This document shows positions 44,981 to 54,183 of a stretch of 64,000 bases of DNA, piece after piece; the stretch's first letter is position 1; each line of letters starts with the position of its first letter. The notes beneath the pieces are model-generated. The model had not been told where the DNA came from. It worked only from the letters and a program-made list of their open reading frames with translations, and ran no database searches. Source of the stretch: Streptomyces sp. NBC_01142 (GTDB lineage Bacteria; Actinomycetota; Actinomycetes; Streptomycetales; Streptomycetaceae); assembly GCF_026341125.1 (NCBI RefSeq), contig NZ_JAPEOR010000001.1, positions 930,001-994,000 of the forward strand, written 5' to 3'. Both the position numbers and the translations under genes were made by a program.

Positions 44981-45586
44981 GTGTTCGACGCTGCCGTTTT
45001 CGGCTCCCTCTTCCTCACTCTTTTTGTCATCATGGATCCCCCCGGGATCACCCCGATCTTCCTCGCCCTCACCTCCGGGCGGCCCGCCAAGGTGCAGCGC
45101 CGGATGGCCTGGCAGGCCGTCGCGGTCGCCTTCGGTGTCATCACCGTCTTCGGCATCCTGGGTCAGCAGATCCTGGACTACCTGCATGTCTCCGTCCCCG
45201 CCCTGATGATCGCTGGTGGACTGCTCCTGCTGCTCATCGCGCTCGACCTGCTGACGGGCAAGACCGATGAGCCCCAGCAGACCAAGGACGTCAATGTCGC
45301 GCTCGTACCGCTCGGCATGCCGCTTCTGGCGGGTCCCGGCGCGATCGTCTCGGTGATTCTTGCCGTGCAGCACGCGGATGGCGCAGCCCAGCAGATCTCG
45401 GTGTGGGCGGCGATTGTCGCGATGCATGTCGTGCTCTGGCTGACCATGCGCTACTCGCTGGTAATCATCCGCCTGATCAAGGACGGCGGTGTGGTGCTGG
45501 TGACCAGGCTCGCGGGCATGATGCTCTCCGCGATCGCCGTGCAGCAGATCATCAACGGAGTCACCCAGGTCATCCAGGGGGCCTGA
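44981..45586 (+). CDS. MarC-family membrane protein
   Basis: 201 residues with six hydrophobic helices in the MarC pattern: LFLTLFVIMDPPGITPIFLAL at the start (DPPG conserved), LLAGPGAIVSVILAV in the middle. Function not established; not a multidrug pump despite the name. GTG 44981. Confidence 0.9.
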   Translation: MFDAAVFGSLFLTLFVIMDPPGITPIFLALTSGRPAKVQRRMAWQAVAVAFGVITVFGILGQQILDYLHVSVPALMIAGGLLLLLIALDLLTGKTDEPQQTKDVNVALVPLGMPLLAGPGAIVSVILAVQHADGAAQQISVWAAIVAMHVVLWLTMRYSLVIIRLIKDGGVVLVTRLAGMMLSAIAVQQIINGVTQVIQGA

Positions 45587-45608
45587 ACGCCGGGCGCGGA
45601 ACGTACTT

Positions 45609-45639
45609 CGCCCCCGTACGGACGATCCGTACGGGGGCG
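45609..45639 (+). terminator. Hairpin terminator
   Basis: Perfect 14-base arms (CGCCCCCGTACGGA / TCCGTACGGGGGCG), 3-base loop, 22 bases after marC and facing the small gene on the other strand. Confidence 0.85.
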
Positions 45640-45684
45640 GAGTGCGTTACATCACAACGTCATGAAGCGATACAAGGTCGAGTG

Positions 45685-45837
45685 CTACAAGGCCGAGGAT
45701 TCGGCCGGGCGGATGTAGATGCGCTGGCCGATCGAAGCGGCCTGCTGCACGATCCGGTTGACGGAGGCGGCGTCTACGACGGTGCTGTCCACGGCAGTGC
45801 CGTCGACGTCGTCCAGTCGCATGATCTCGAAGCGCAT
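45685..45837 (-). CDS. Conserved 50-residue protein
   Basis: Starts MRFEIMRLDDVDGTAVD and ends IYIRPAESSAL. ATG 45837 has AAGGGAGAAG. A short protein found across Streptomyces (memory), no known function, easily missed. Confidence 0.75.
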   Translation of the reverse strand: MRFEIMRLDDVDGTAVDSTVVDAASVNRIVQQAASIGQRIYIRPAESSAL

Positions 45838-46009
45838 GGCTTCTCCCTTCGTCTGATCCTCCTGCTGGAGAACTGATGGCAACGGTTTTCCGTCTGTGTT
45901 CTGTCACTTTCAACGGCATGCATCCTGCAAACATTCCCTACGCTAAGGAAATTTTTCGGATGCCTAACTACTGGCGGGTATCCGCGCGGCCACGGAGAAT
46001 GAGCGGCGT

Positions 46010-46909
46010 ATGAACGACGCAGAGACGAACGAGATAAGCGCCCGGCTGGAGCGCACCAACGAGCTGCTTCATCGGATGCTCGCCGAGGTCGCCAAGACTC
46101 CCTCCACGCATGCCATTTTCGTCGACGCAGGTTACGTCTATGCTGCGGCCGGGTTGCTGGTCGCGGGCACCGAGGACCGGCGTTCCTTCGACCTGGACGC
46201 GGAGGGAATGATCGAGGCCTTCATCGACAAGGCCCGCACGATCTTCGCGGACAGCAGGCTGCTGCGGGTGTACTGGTACGACGGTGCCCGGCGCCGTATC
46301 CACACCCCTGAGCAGCAGTCGATCGCAGAGCTGCCGGACGTCAAGGTGCGCCTGGGCAATCTCAACGCGAACAACCAGCAGAAGGGCGTCGACTCACTCA
46401 TCCGTACGGACCTGGAGTCGCTGGCCCGGCACCGCGCCATCAGCGACGCGGCGCTGGTGGGCGGCGACGAGGACCTCGTCTCGGCGGTGGAGGCGGCGCA
46501 GGGGTACGGGGCGCGGGTCCATCTGTGGGGCATAGAGGCGGGGGAAGGGCGCAATCAGGCGGAGCCGCTGCTGTGGGAGGTCGACAGCCAGCGGACGTTC
46601 GATCTGGACTTCTGCCGGCCGTACATCACACGACGGCCGGTCACGACGTACGAGAACGAAGGCATGCCGCCGCCCTCGCGCGACGAGGTGCGCTTCGTGG
46701 GGGCCCAGATAGCCGCGACCTGGCTGGCCGAGCGGGGGCGCGAGGCGATGGTGGAGCTGCTGCCCGGGCATCCGTATCTGCCGGGTCCGGTCGACCAGGA
46801 TCTGCTGATCGAGGCGGAGAGGGTGCTGCAGCGGTCACTCCGGGGGCATGCGGTGCTGAGGCGCGCGCTGCGGGACGGCTTCTGGCAGCACCTTCAGTCT
46901 CAGTACTGA
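46010..46909 (+). CDS. NYN-domain (PIN-like) nuclease family protein
   Basis: 299 residues. NYN domain with the metal-binding acids in IFVDAGYVY (about residue 38), GVDSLIRTDL and ALVGGDEDLV, as in LabA/NYN RNases. The C-terminal helical part (LEWELLPGH region) may be a small wHTH. Probably an RNA-processing enzyme. It overlaps the convergent hydrolase by 10 bases. Confidence 0.85.
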   Translation: MNDAETNEISARLERTNELLHRMLAEVAKTPSTHAIFVDAGYVYAAAGLLVAGTEDRRSFDLDAEGMIEAFIDKARTIFADSRLLRVYWYDGARRRIHTPEQQSIAELPDVKVRLGNLNANNQQKGVDSLIRTDLESLARHRAISDAALVGGDEDLVSAVEAAQGYGARVHLWGIEAGEGRNQAEPLLWEVDSQRTFDLDFCRPYITRRPVTTYENEGMPPPSRDEVRFVGAQIAATWLAERGREAMVELLPGHPYLPGPVDQDLLIEAERVLQRSLRGHAVLRRALRDGFWQHLQSQY

Positions 46910-47790
46910 GCGTCCCAGAAGGCGATCAGGGCCTGCGCCGTCTCGTGGGGGCGATCGGTGTTGGGGGAGTGCTCGGCCGCGGCGATGACCGTCCTGCGGG
47001 CGTCCAGCCGCTCGGCCATCTCATCGAGGAGGGACACCGGCCAGGTATCGTCCCGCTCACCGGACAGCACATGCTTGGGCAGCGGCCGCACGGCGGCGAG
47101 CTCGGCAATCCTGTCGGGCTCGACGGTCAGCTGGCGCCCGGTGGCGATCAGCTGAGCGGGGTTGTGGCGCAGCCAGCGGCGACGGAGGTCCTCGCCATCG
47201 GTGCGGCCGTCGGTCCTGCCGTTGTCCGTGCCGGCTCCGGCGCCTTCGATGTCGGCGTCCTCGGGCGGATCGAGCGCCCGCATGGCCTCCCAGACCTGGT
47301 CCATCCCCATCACGGCGAGGGCATCGCTCAGTAGCTTGATCTTCTGCTGCTGGGCCGCGGTGACCTGGGCGGGCCCGGAGGACATGAGCGTGAGCGTCGT
47401 GAACGGCGCGGGGTCGAGGAGTACGGCGGCGCGGGCGATCTGCCCGCCGAGCGAGTGCCCGACCAGATGCACGGGCCCGCCGACCGCCTCGGCCTGGGCG
47501 AGCACGTCCCTGGCCAACTCGTCCTGGGCGTAAGCCTGTTGGTCGTCCGGCCCATCGGTTTCGTACTGCCCGCGCCCATCGACGGTGACGGCGCGGTAGC
47601 CGGCCTCGCAGAGCGGCTCGAGGAGCGCGATGAAGTCTTCCTTGCTCCCGGTGAACCCGGGAAGGAGCAGCACGGTTCCTCTGACGGCACCGGCAGGCTG
47701 CCCCTCCAGCACGGCAAAGGTGCCGCGGGTGGTGGCGAGGGCGCGGGGGCGGGCGCAGGGGGGCGGGGTGAAGGTGGGCGGCCGACTCAT
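46900..47790 (-). CDS. Alpha/beta hydrolase
   Basis: 296 residues. Nucleophile Ser in GHSLGG, the oxyanion HG-equivalent in LLLPGFTGSKED, C-terminal His in AAEHSPNTDRPH. Substrate unknown; likely an esterase or lipase. No signal peptide. ATG 47790. Confidence 0.86.
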   Translation of the reverse strand: MSRPPTFTPPPCARPRALATTRGTFAVLEGQPAGAVRGTVLLLPGFTGSKEDFIALLEPLCEAGYRAVTVDGRGQYETDGPDDQQAYAQDELARDVLAQAEAVGGPVHLVGHSLGGQIARAAVLLDPAPFTTLTLMSSGPAQVTAAQQQKIKLLSDALAVMGMDQVWEAMRALDPPEDADIEGAGAGTDNGRTDGRTDGEDLRRRWLRHNPAQLIATGRQLTVEPDRIAELAAVRPLPKHVLSGERDDTWPVSLLDEMAERLDARRTVIAAAEHSPNTDRPHETAQALIAFWDAQY

Positions 47791-47822
47791 GCGATGAGGT
47801 TATCGGGGCGGGGGCCGAAACG

Positions 47823-47861
47823 CCGATGGCCCGGCCTCCGATACGGGGGCCGGGCCATCGG
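47823..47861. terminator. Bidirectional hairpin terminator
   Basis: 18-base arms with one G-U pair (CCGATGGCCCGGCCTCCG / CGGGGGCCGGGCCATCGG) around a 3-base loop, between the hydrolase and the helicase gene end. Confidence 0.85.
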
Positions 47862-47869
47862 GGGGTGCG

Positions 47870-50023
47870 TCAGCTCTCGGGCTGGGCGGCCTTGGCGGTG
47901 CGGGTGCGGCGGCGGGGCTTGGTCTCGGTGGCCTCGGCCTCCGTGGCGACTGCCTCGGCCGTCTCGACGGCCTTGGCCGTGCGGGTGCGGCGGCGGGGCT
48001 TGGTCTCGGTGGCCTCGGCCTCCGTGGCGACTGCCTCGGCCGTCTCGACGGCCTTCGCCGCTCGCGTACGGCGCCGGGGCTTGGTCTCGGTGGCCTCAGT
48101 CGCCTCGGTGTCGGTGGCGACGGCCTTTGCGGCACGTGTGCGGCGGGGCTTGGTCGCGACGACCTCGGTGGCCTCGGCGGCCTCGGTGTCGGTGGCGACG
48201 GCCTTTGCGGCACGTGTACGGCGCGGCTTGGTCGCGACGACCTCGGCGGCCTCGGTGACGGCCTCGACAACCTCGACCGTCTCGACCGGCTTCGCCGCTC
48301 GGGTACGGCGGCGCGGCTTGGTCGCGACGACCTCGGCAACCTCGGCAACCTCTGCGACGGCCTCGACTGCTTCGACCGTCTCGACCGGCTTCGCCGCTCG
48401 GGTACGGCGCCGGGGCTTGGTCTCGGCAACCTCGGCAACCTCTGCGACGGCCTCGACTGCTTCGACGGCCTCGACCGTCTCCACGACCGCCGTCGCCTCG
48501 GCCGAAGCCTGAGCGCCCACGCGGGTGCGGCGCCGGCGGCGCGGGGTGCGCGGCTCGGTCCCGGCCTCGGCAAGCTCCGGCGCGGCCGTAGCCGTCGTCG
48601 TGACCGCCGGCTCCGTGCCGTCCCCTGCGGATCCGCCGCGGGTGCGGCGGCGCTGGCGCGGCGTGCGTGTGCGGGGCGGAAGCTCCTCACGGGCCGGGGC
48701 CGGAGCAGCCGACTTGCGGCCGCGGCCGCCGGTCTCGCCCAGGTCCTCGACCTCTTCGGCACGCAGACCCGCACGGGTCCGCTCGGCACGGGGCAGCACG
48801 CCCTTCGTACCGACGGGGATGTTCAGCTGCTCGTACAGGTGCGGCGACGTGGAGTACGTCTCGACCGGGTCGTGGAACTCCAGCTCGAGCGCCTTGTTGA
48901 TCAGCTGCCAGCGCGGGATGTCGTCCCAGTCCACCAGCGTGATCGCGATGCCCTTGGCGCCCGCGCGGCCGGTGCGGCCGACGCGGTGGAGGAACGTCTT
49001 CTCGTCCTCCGGCGACTGGTAATTGATGACGTGCGTGACGCCCTCGACGTCGATGCCGCGGGCGGCGACGTCGGTGCAGACCAGTACGTCGACCTTGCCG
49101 TTGCGGAATGCCCGCAGGGCCTGCTCACGCGCGCCCTGGCCCAGGTCGCCGTGGACCGCGCCGGACGCGAAGCCGCGCCGCTCGAGCTGCTCGGCGATGT
49201 CCGCCGCGGTGCGCTTCGTACGGCAGAAGATCATCGCGAGTCCGCGGCCCTCGGCCTGCAGGATGCGCGAGACCATCTCCGGCTTGTCCATGGAGTGGGC
49301 ACGGAAGACGTGCTGCGTGGTGTTGGCGACGGTCGCGCCCTCGCCGTCGGGCGAGGTGGCGCGGATGTGCGTCGGCTGCGTCATGTAACGGCGGGCGAGG
49401 CCGATGACGGCACCCGGCATGGTCGCCGAGAAAAGCATGGTCTGGCGCTTGGCCGGAAGCATGTTGATGATCTTCTCGACGTCGGGCAGGAAGCCCAGGT
49501 CGAGCATCTCGTCGGCCTCGTCGAGGACGAGCGCGCGCACATGCGACAGGTCGAGCTTGCGCTGGCCGGCCAGGTCGAGCAGACGGCCGGGGGTGCCGAC
49601 GATCACGTCGACGCCCTTCCGGAGCGCCTCGACCTGGGGCTCGTACGCACGGCCGCCGTAGATCGCGAGAACGCGGACGTTACGGACCTTGCCGGCGGTC
49701 AGCAGGTCATTGGTGACCTGCTGGCACAGCTCGCGGGTGGGAACGACCACCAGTGCCTGCGGGGCGTCGGTGAGCTGCTCGGGCGTCGCCCGGCCGGCCT
49801 CGACGTCAGCGGGGACGGTGACGCGCTCCAGCAGCGGCAGACCGAAACCGAGCGTCTTGCCGGTGCCGGTTTTGGCCTGGCCGATGACGTCGGTGCCGGA
49901 GAGCGCGACGGGGAGCGTCATCTCCTGGATGGGGAACGGGGACAGGATGCCGACGGCTTCGAGGGCCTCGGCGGTCTCGGGAAGGATCCCAAGATCCCGG
50001 AAAGTCGTGGGCTGCGTAGTCAG
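47870..50023 (-). CDS. rhlE: DEAD-box RNA helicase with Arg-rich repeat tail
   Basis: 717 residues. Q-motif region FRDLGILPETAEAL..FPIQ, motif I AKTGTGKT, motif II DEAD, SAT, and motifs IV-VI (RTKRTAADIAEQLE, HRVGRTGRAG). After about residue 400 the protein turns into a low-complexity tail with seven units of KPRRRTR or KPRRTR separated by VETVEAVEAV-type spacers; the Arg tract likely binds RNA. The start is unusual: homology begins at a CTG (50023) that has AGAGG six bases upstream, while GTG 50080 has no site. Equivalent of RhlE (Rv3211). Confidence 0.86.
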   Translation of the reverse strand: MTTQPTTFRDLGILPETAEALEAVGILSPFPIQEMTLPVALSGTDVIGQAKTGTGKTLGFGLPLLERVTVPADVEAGRATPEQLTDAPQALVVVPTRELCQQVTNDLLTAGKVRNVRVLAIYGGRAYEPQVEALRKGVDVIVGTPGRLLDLAGQRKLDLSHVRALVLDEADEMLDLGFLPDVEKIINMLPAKRQTMLFSATMPGAVIGLARRYMTQPTHIRATSPDGEGATVANTTQHVFRAHSMDKPEMVSRILQAEGRGLAMIFCRTKRTAADIAEQLERRGFASGAVHGDLGQGAREQALRAFRNGKVDVLVCTDVAARGIDVEGVTHVINYQSPEDEKTFLHRVGRTGRAGAKGIAITLVDWDDIPRWQLINKALELEFHDPVETYSTSPHLYEQLNIPVGTKGVLPRAERTRAGLRAEEVEDLGETGGRGRKSAAPAPAREELPPRTRTPRQRRRTRGGSAGDGTEPAVTTTATAAPELAEAGTEPRTPRRRRRTRVGAQASAEATAVVETVEAVEAVEAVAEVAEVAETKPRRRTRAAKPVETVEAVEAVAEVAEVAEVVATKPRRRTRAAKPVETVEVVEAVTEAAEVVATKPRRTRAAKAVATDTEAAEATEVVATKPRRTRAAKAVATDTEATEATETKPRRRTRAAKAVETAEAVATEAEATETKPRRRTRTAKAVETAEAVATEAEATETKPRRRTRTAKAAQPES
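47876..48545 (-). repeat. Coding repeat (KPRRRTRAAK) in the helicase tail
   Basis: Seven imperfect units of Arg-rich heptads with acidic/Val-Ala-Glu spacers of about 20-25 residues. The unit count probably varies between strains. Confidence 0.85.
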
Positions 50024-50446
50024 GGTGTTGCCTCTTCTGTGAGACGCGGCGCAAGGCGAACGAAGGGGGTCGTACCGCACCGGGGTACTGGGCCGGCCGT
50101 GGATTGGCCGGATGGCGCGGGACCACTGCCGTCGCTCGAGCGCTCATGCCGCTGAGGGGGCCCCTCATCTGCGGTCGTACACAACTTGATGCGCACGATC
50201 CGCGTGGAGGGCGGTCGGGTCGGAGCCGATCGGGCCACCGACCGGGCATCCTCATTGGGGTCTGAAGGAGCAAATCCCTCAGTCAAACACTGCGATCGCC
50301 CGCCGAGTAACCAAAACGCTCAGCAGGCGCATTACCACTGTACCCCGGAATCGCGCATGTGTGTTGGGTGAATTCGTAGGAACCGCGCTGCAAGCGTGGC
50401 TGACCAGGCCCTTCCCACTCGCGATGAGCGAGCTATTGTGCGGTTC
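50024..50446. other. Long divergent intergenic region
   Basis: 423 bases between the helicase and the MiaE-like gene. No gene supported. Helicase mRNAs often have long leaders; I see no clear regulatory motif. Confidence 0.3.
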
Positions 50447-51172
50447 ATGGAGACGCCTGACAACGCCACTGAACACACCGGAATCGCCGCCCAGGACTGG
50501 GCCACGGCGTCCGCCGACCCCCAGTACCGCGCCGCCGTCGTGGATCTGCTGGGCGCGCTCGCGTACGGCGAGCTGGCGGCCTTCGAACGACTCGCCGAGG
50601 ACGCCAAGCTCGCGCCGACCCTCGGCGACAAGGCGGCGCTGGCGAAGATGGCCTCCGCGGAATTCCACCACTTCGAGCAGCTGCTGGACCGCCTCGCCGC
50701 CATCGAGGCCGAGCCTACGGCCGCCATGGAGCCGTTCGCCCAGGCCCTGGACGACTTCCACCGCCAGACCGCGCCGTCCGACTGGCTCGAGGGCCTGGTC
50801 AAGGCGTACGTCGGCGACTCGATCGCCAGCGACTTCTACCGCGAGGTCGCGGCTCGCCTGGACAACGACACCCGTGGCCTGGTGCTCGCCGTGCTCGACG
50901 ACACGGGCCACGGCAACTTCGCGGTCGAGAAGGTCCGCGCCGCGATCGAGGCCGACCCACGCGTCGGCGGGCGGCTCGCGCTGTGGGCGCGCCGACTGAT
51001 GGGCGAGGCGCTCTCCCAGGCGCAGCGGGTCGTGGCGGACCGTGACGCGCTCTCCACGATGCTCGTCGGCGGTGTCGCGGGCGGCTTCGACCTCGCGGAG
51101 GCGGGCCGGATGTTCTCCCGGATCACCGAGGCGCACACCAAGCGCATGGCGGCGCTGGGCCTCGCGGCCTAG
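50447..51172 (+). CDS. MiaE-like ferritin-fold hydroxylase (MiaE_2)
   Basis: 241 residues of the MiaE-like di-iron ferritin family. Di-iron ligands are in AYGELAAFERLAED, SAEFHHFEQL and DSIASDFYREV..; TGHGNF follows. The family is named after tRNA 2-methylthio-cis-ribozeatin hydroxylase; actinobacterial members are not characterised. ATG 50447; an upstream GTG (50396) has no ribosome site. Placed beside the RhlE-type helicase, as in mycobacteria (Rv3210c). Confidence 0.82.
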   Translation: METPDNATEHTGIAAQDWATASADPQYRAAVVDLLGALAYGELAAFERLAEDAKLAPTLGDKAALAKMASAEFHHFEQLLDRLAAIEAEPTAAMEPFAQALDDFHRQTAPSDWLEGLVKAYVGDSIASDFYREVAARLDNDTRGLVLAVLDDTGHGNFAVEKVRAAIEADPRVGGRLALWARRLMGEALSQAQRVVADRDALSTMLVGGVAGGFDLAEAGRMFSRITEAHTKRMAALGLAA

Positions 51173-51272
51173 CTGTATTGCCCGGTGAGGTTGGGCCCAC
51201 GGCTTACGGGCTACGGCTTCGGCGGCGGCCGGTCGCGCGCACTCGAGCTCTTGCGCGGCCGGTCGTGCGTGC

Positions 51273-51539
51273 TCAGAAAGGGAACGCGCGACGCAACCGG
51301 CGCGGCGAGGGCCGGATCAGCAGCGAGAGCAGTACGGCTCCGATGGCCACCGCCCCTGCCAGCGTCACCAGTACGTTGCCGGGACCGAGTGCCGCCTGCG
51401 TGACATAGGCGCCGAAGAGGGCGCCGACCGGGCCCGTGGTGAAGACCACACGGCGGGCGGGGAGACGGTCGGGCAGGTGACGGGCAGCGGCCCAGGAGAG
51501 GGCGAGTCCGAGCAGGACCGAACCGAGCGTTTCCCACAT
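51273..51539 (-). CDS. Small membrane protein
   Basis: 88 residues, three hydrophobic segments (VLLGLALSWAAA, FTTGPVGALFGAYVTQAAL, VLVTLAGAVAIGAVLLSLLI), ending in a basic RRLRRAFPF. Start ATG 51539, with a GTG directly before it and GAGGTGATC upstream. Conserved in Streptomyces; function unknown. Confidence 0.75.
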   Translation of the reverse strand: MWETLGSVLLGLALSWAAARHLPDRLPARRVVFTTGPVGALFGAYVTQAALGPGNVLVTLAGAVAIGAVLLSLLIRPSPRRLRRAFPF

Positions 51540-51635
51540 CACTGCTGATCACCTCACGAAACGCCGGTGCGGGCAAATCGGTCGTAGCCCGTACTACCCG
51601 GCGTCCACGGAGTACAACCCTCCCCGAACAGGGGA

Positions 51636-51664
51636 AGGGCCCGGCGGGAATCCCGCCGGGCCCT
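51636..51664. terminator. Hairpin terminator
   Basis: Perfect 13-base arms (AGGGCCCGGCGGG / CCCGCCGGGCCCT) with an AAT loop, 32 bases after the stop of DUF3107. Confidence 0.82.
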
Positions 51665-51696
51665 CTTCCACTCACGCTGCGATCGCAGCCGGCGCC

Positions 51697-51924
51697 TTAC
51701 AGTGCGCCGAAGCCCACGCGTCGCGTCGCCGGCTCGCCGATCTCGATGTACGCGATCCGGTCGGCCGGCACAAGGACCTTGCGGCCCTTGTCGTCCGAGA
51801 GGCTGAGCAGCTGCGCCTTGCCGGACAGCGCGTCACCAACCGCGCGCTCGACCTCCTCGGCGGACTGCCCGCTCTCCAGAACGATCTCCCGGGGCGCGTG
51901 CTGCACGCCGATCTTGACCTCCAC
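51697..51924 (-). CDS. DUF3107 protein
   Basis: 75 residues, EVKIGVQHAPREIVLESGQSAEEVERAV ... RIAYIEIGEPATRRVGF. A conserved actinobacterial protein (equivalent of Rv3208A), found next to the TetR gene. GTG 51924 has GGAGGGACA. Function unknown. Confidence 0.9.
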   Translation of the reverse strand: MEVKIGVQHAPREIVLESGQSAEEVERAVGDALSGKAQLLSLSDDKGRKVLVPADRIAYIEIGEPATRRVGFGAL

Positions 51925-52053
51925 GGCTATGTCCCTCCGACGGTCAGTGCGTTGCGCGGCCAGCCGCGCCGTACGCAGCACACATTAGCCCGCGCAGAGG
52001 ACGGGGCAGACGCCCCGGGCGAACGCCAGGAGCGAACACCCGTGTCTCACCCC

Positions 52054-52695
52054 TCAGTGCTGGTCGGTGCCGTGCAGCGGGAAGCCCGCGATACCGCGCC
52101 ATGCCAGCGACGTCAGCAGCTGCACCGCGGTGTCGCGCGGAATGCCGGAACCGCTGGAGAGCCAGTACCTGGCCACGACCTGGGAGACCCCGCCGAGGCC
52201 GACGGCCAGCAGCATGGACTCCTCCTTGGACAGGCCCGTGTCCTCGGCGATGACGTCGGAGATCGCCTCCGCGCACTGCAGCGAGACCCGGTCCACGCGC
52301 TCGCGCACCGCGGGCTCGTTCGTCAGGTCCGACTCGAAGACCAGCCGGAAGGCGCCGCCCTCGTCCTCGACGTACGCGAAGTAGGCGTCCATCGTCGCGG
52401 CGACGCGCAGCTTGTTGTCGGTGGTCGACGCCAGCGCCGTACGCACCGCGTGGAGCAGCGACTCGCAGTGCTGGTCCAGCAGGGCCAGATAGAGCTCGAG
52501 CTTGCCGGGGAAGTGCTGGTAGAGCACGGGCTTGCTGACACCGGCACGTTCGGCGATGTCGTCCATGGCGGCCGAGTGGTAGCCCTGGGCCACGAAAACC
52601 TCCTGGGCAGCGCCCAGAAGCTGGTTCCTGCGGGCTCGGCGTGGCAGACGTGTGCCCCGCGGGCGCGCTGCCTCTGTCTGCTCGATGGCTGTCAC
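52054..52695 (-). CDS. TetR-family regulator
   Basis: 213 residues. Recognition region AAMDDIAERAGVSKPVLYQHFPGKLELY near residue 45 and a helical ligand domain after it. Equivalent of Rv3208. GTG 52695 has GGGAGGCGG. It is followed by DUF3107 after a 130-base gap. Regulated genes unknown. Confidence 0.92.
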   Translation of the reverse strand: MTAIEQTEAARPRGTRLPRRARRNQLLGAAQEVFVAQGYHSAAMDDIAERAGVSKPVLYQHFPGKLELYLALLDQHCESLLHAVRTALASTTDNKLRVAATMDAYFAYVEDEGGAFRLVFESDLTNEPAVRERVDRVSLQCAEAISDVIAEDTGLSKEESMLLAVGLGGVSQVVARYWLSSGSGIPRDTAVQLLTSLAWRGIAGFPLHGTDQH

Positions 52696-52866
52696 GCCGC
52701 CTCCCAAATCTTGAACAAGCACTGAACAAGCGCCGTCGTTCCGCGCGCGCTGTGCGCCGCGCCGCCATCGTACTTTTGGGTAACCCGGCTGTGTGTGGTG
52801 CGGACGCAGGATTTCACGGACCGGACAGTCGCGGTAGCTCCCGATTCGTGGGCAAAGAGGGGCAGG

Positions 52867-53085
52867 TCATCGGTAGTCGTCCTCGTCGAGGGTGACGACG
52901 CGGGCCTGTTCCGCGGCGTCGGCCTCGTTCGCGGTGTCCGTGTCGATGCCGGTCAGCGGGTCGTCGCCCTCCGGCCTTATGTCGGTGTGCTGCTCGGCTG
53001 CGTCGGCCTCGGGGACCTCTTCGTCGCGCGTGGCCACCAGCTCGTCATCTTCGAAGATTTCCGGATCGGTAGGGTCGCCAGGCAT
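52867..53085 (-). CDS. Acidic small protein
   Basis: 72 residues, strongly acidic (EIFEDDELVATRDEEVPEAD), no cysteines, likely disordered. ATG 53085. Found upstream of the hydrolase gene in Streptomyces; function unknown. Confidence 0.65.
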   Translation of the reverse strand: MPGDPTDPEIFEDDELVATRDEEVPEADAAEQHTDIRPEGDDPLTGIDTDTANEADAAEQARVVTLDEDDYR

Positions 53086-53209
53086 GAGGCACCGCTTTCC
53101 ATGGAGAGCGCCTTTCCTATGAGCGTAGGAGCTCCTGATACCCGGCGCTACGCGATGTGTGACGCCGAACACACGAACCACCGCGTGATCGTCTCGTAAC
53201 ATTGCCCGC

Positions 53210-54175
53210 ATGTCTTCGACCGAGCTGCCGGGAGTAAGCGCCGTCACCGCCGCGGCGGCCCCCAAGGTCGCGGCCGTCCGGGTCGCCGAGGGGGAGGAGC
53301 TGCGCTCTGCCGCGCTGCCCGGGCTGACGCTCACGGTCCGGTCCCGGCCTTCGGGGCGCACCGGGCTGCCGCCCGCTCTCTATGTCCACGGGCTCGGTGG
53401 CTCCTCGCAGAACTGGTCGGCGCTGATGCCGTTGCTCGAGGACGTCCTGGACGGCGAGGCCATCGACCTGCCCGGCTTCGGGGACTCCCCGCCGCCGGAC
53501 GACGGCAATTACTCGGTCACCGGCCACGCCAGGGCGGTGATCCACTACCTGGACGCAGGCGGGCGCGGCCCGGTGCATCTGATCGGAAACTCCCTGGGCG
53601 GAGCGGTCACCACCCGCGTCGCGGCCGCGCGGCCCGACCTGGTGCGCACGCTCACACTCGTCTCGCCCGCCCTGCCCGAGCTCCGGGTGCAGCGCAGCGC
53701 CGTGCCCACCGCGCTGCTCGCGGTGCCCGGCATCGCCTCCCTCTTCACGAGATTCACCAAGGAGTGGTCGGCCGAGCAGCGCACCAGAGGGGTGCTGGCC
53801 CTCTGTTACGGAGACCCGGCGCGGGTCTCCGAGGAGGGGCTGCGCAACGCCGTGGAAGAGATGGAGCGGCGCATGCAGCTCCCGTACTTCTGGGACGCGA
53901 TGACCCGCTCGGCGCGCGGCATCGTCGACGCGTACACCCTGGGCGGACAGCACGGACTGTGGCGGCAGGCGGAGCGGGTGCTCGCGCCGACACTGCTGGT
54001 CTATGGGGGACGGGACCAGCTCATCTCGTACCGTATGGCACGCAAGGCGGCAGCGGCGTTCCGGGATTCCCGGCTGCTGACGCTCCCGGACGCCGGGCAC
54101 GTTGCCATGATGGAGTACCCCGAAGCGGTCGCCCAGGCCTTCCGGGAACTGCTTGACGACTGCGGTAGGAGCTGA
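53210..54175 (+). CDS. Alpha/beta hydrolase
   Basis: 321 residues. Oxyanion HGLGGSSQNW, nucleophile GNSLGG near residue 127, acid in YGGRDQLI, base in DAGHVAMMEYP. Similar to the hydrolase in the mycobacterial DUF3152 region. ATG 53210. It is followed 8 bases later by DUF3152. Confidence 0.9.
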   Translation: MSSTELPGVSAVTAAAAPKVAAVRVAEGEELRSAALPGLTLTVRSRPSGRTGLPPALYVHGLGGSSQNWSALMPLLEDVLDGEAIDLPGFGDSPPPDDGNYSVTGHARAVIHYLDAGGRGPVHLIGNSLGGAVTTRVAAARPDLVRTLTLVSPALPELRVQRSAVPTALLAVPGIASLFTRFTKEWSAEQRTRGVLALCYGDPARVSEEGLRNAVEEMERRMQLPYFWDAMTRSARGIVDAYTLGGQHGLWRQAERVLAPTLLVYGGRDQLISYRMARKAAAAFRDSRLLTLPDAGHVAMMEYPEAVAQAFRELLDDCGRS

Positions 54176-54183
54176 TCCGGGGC

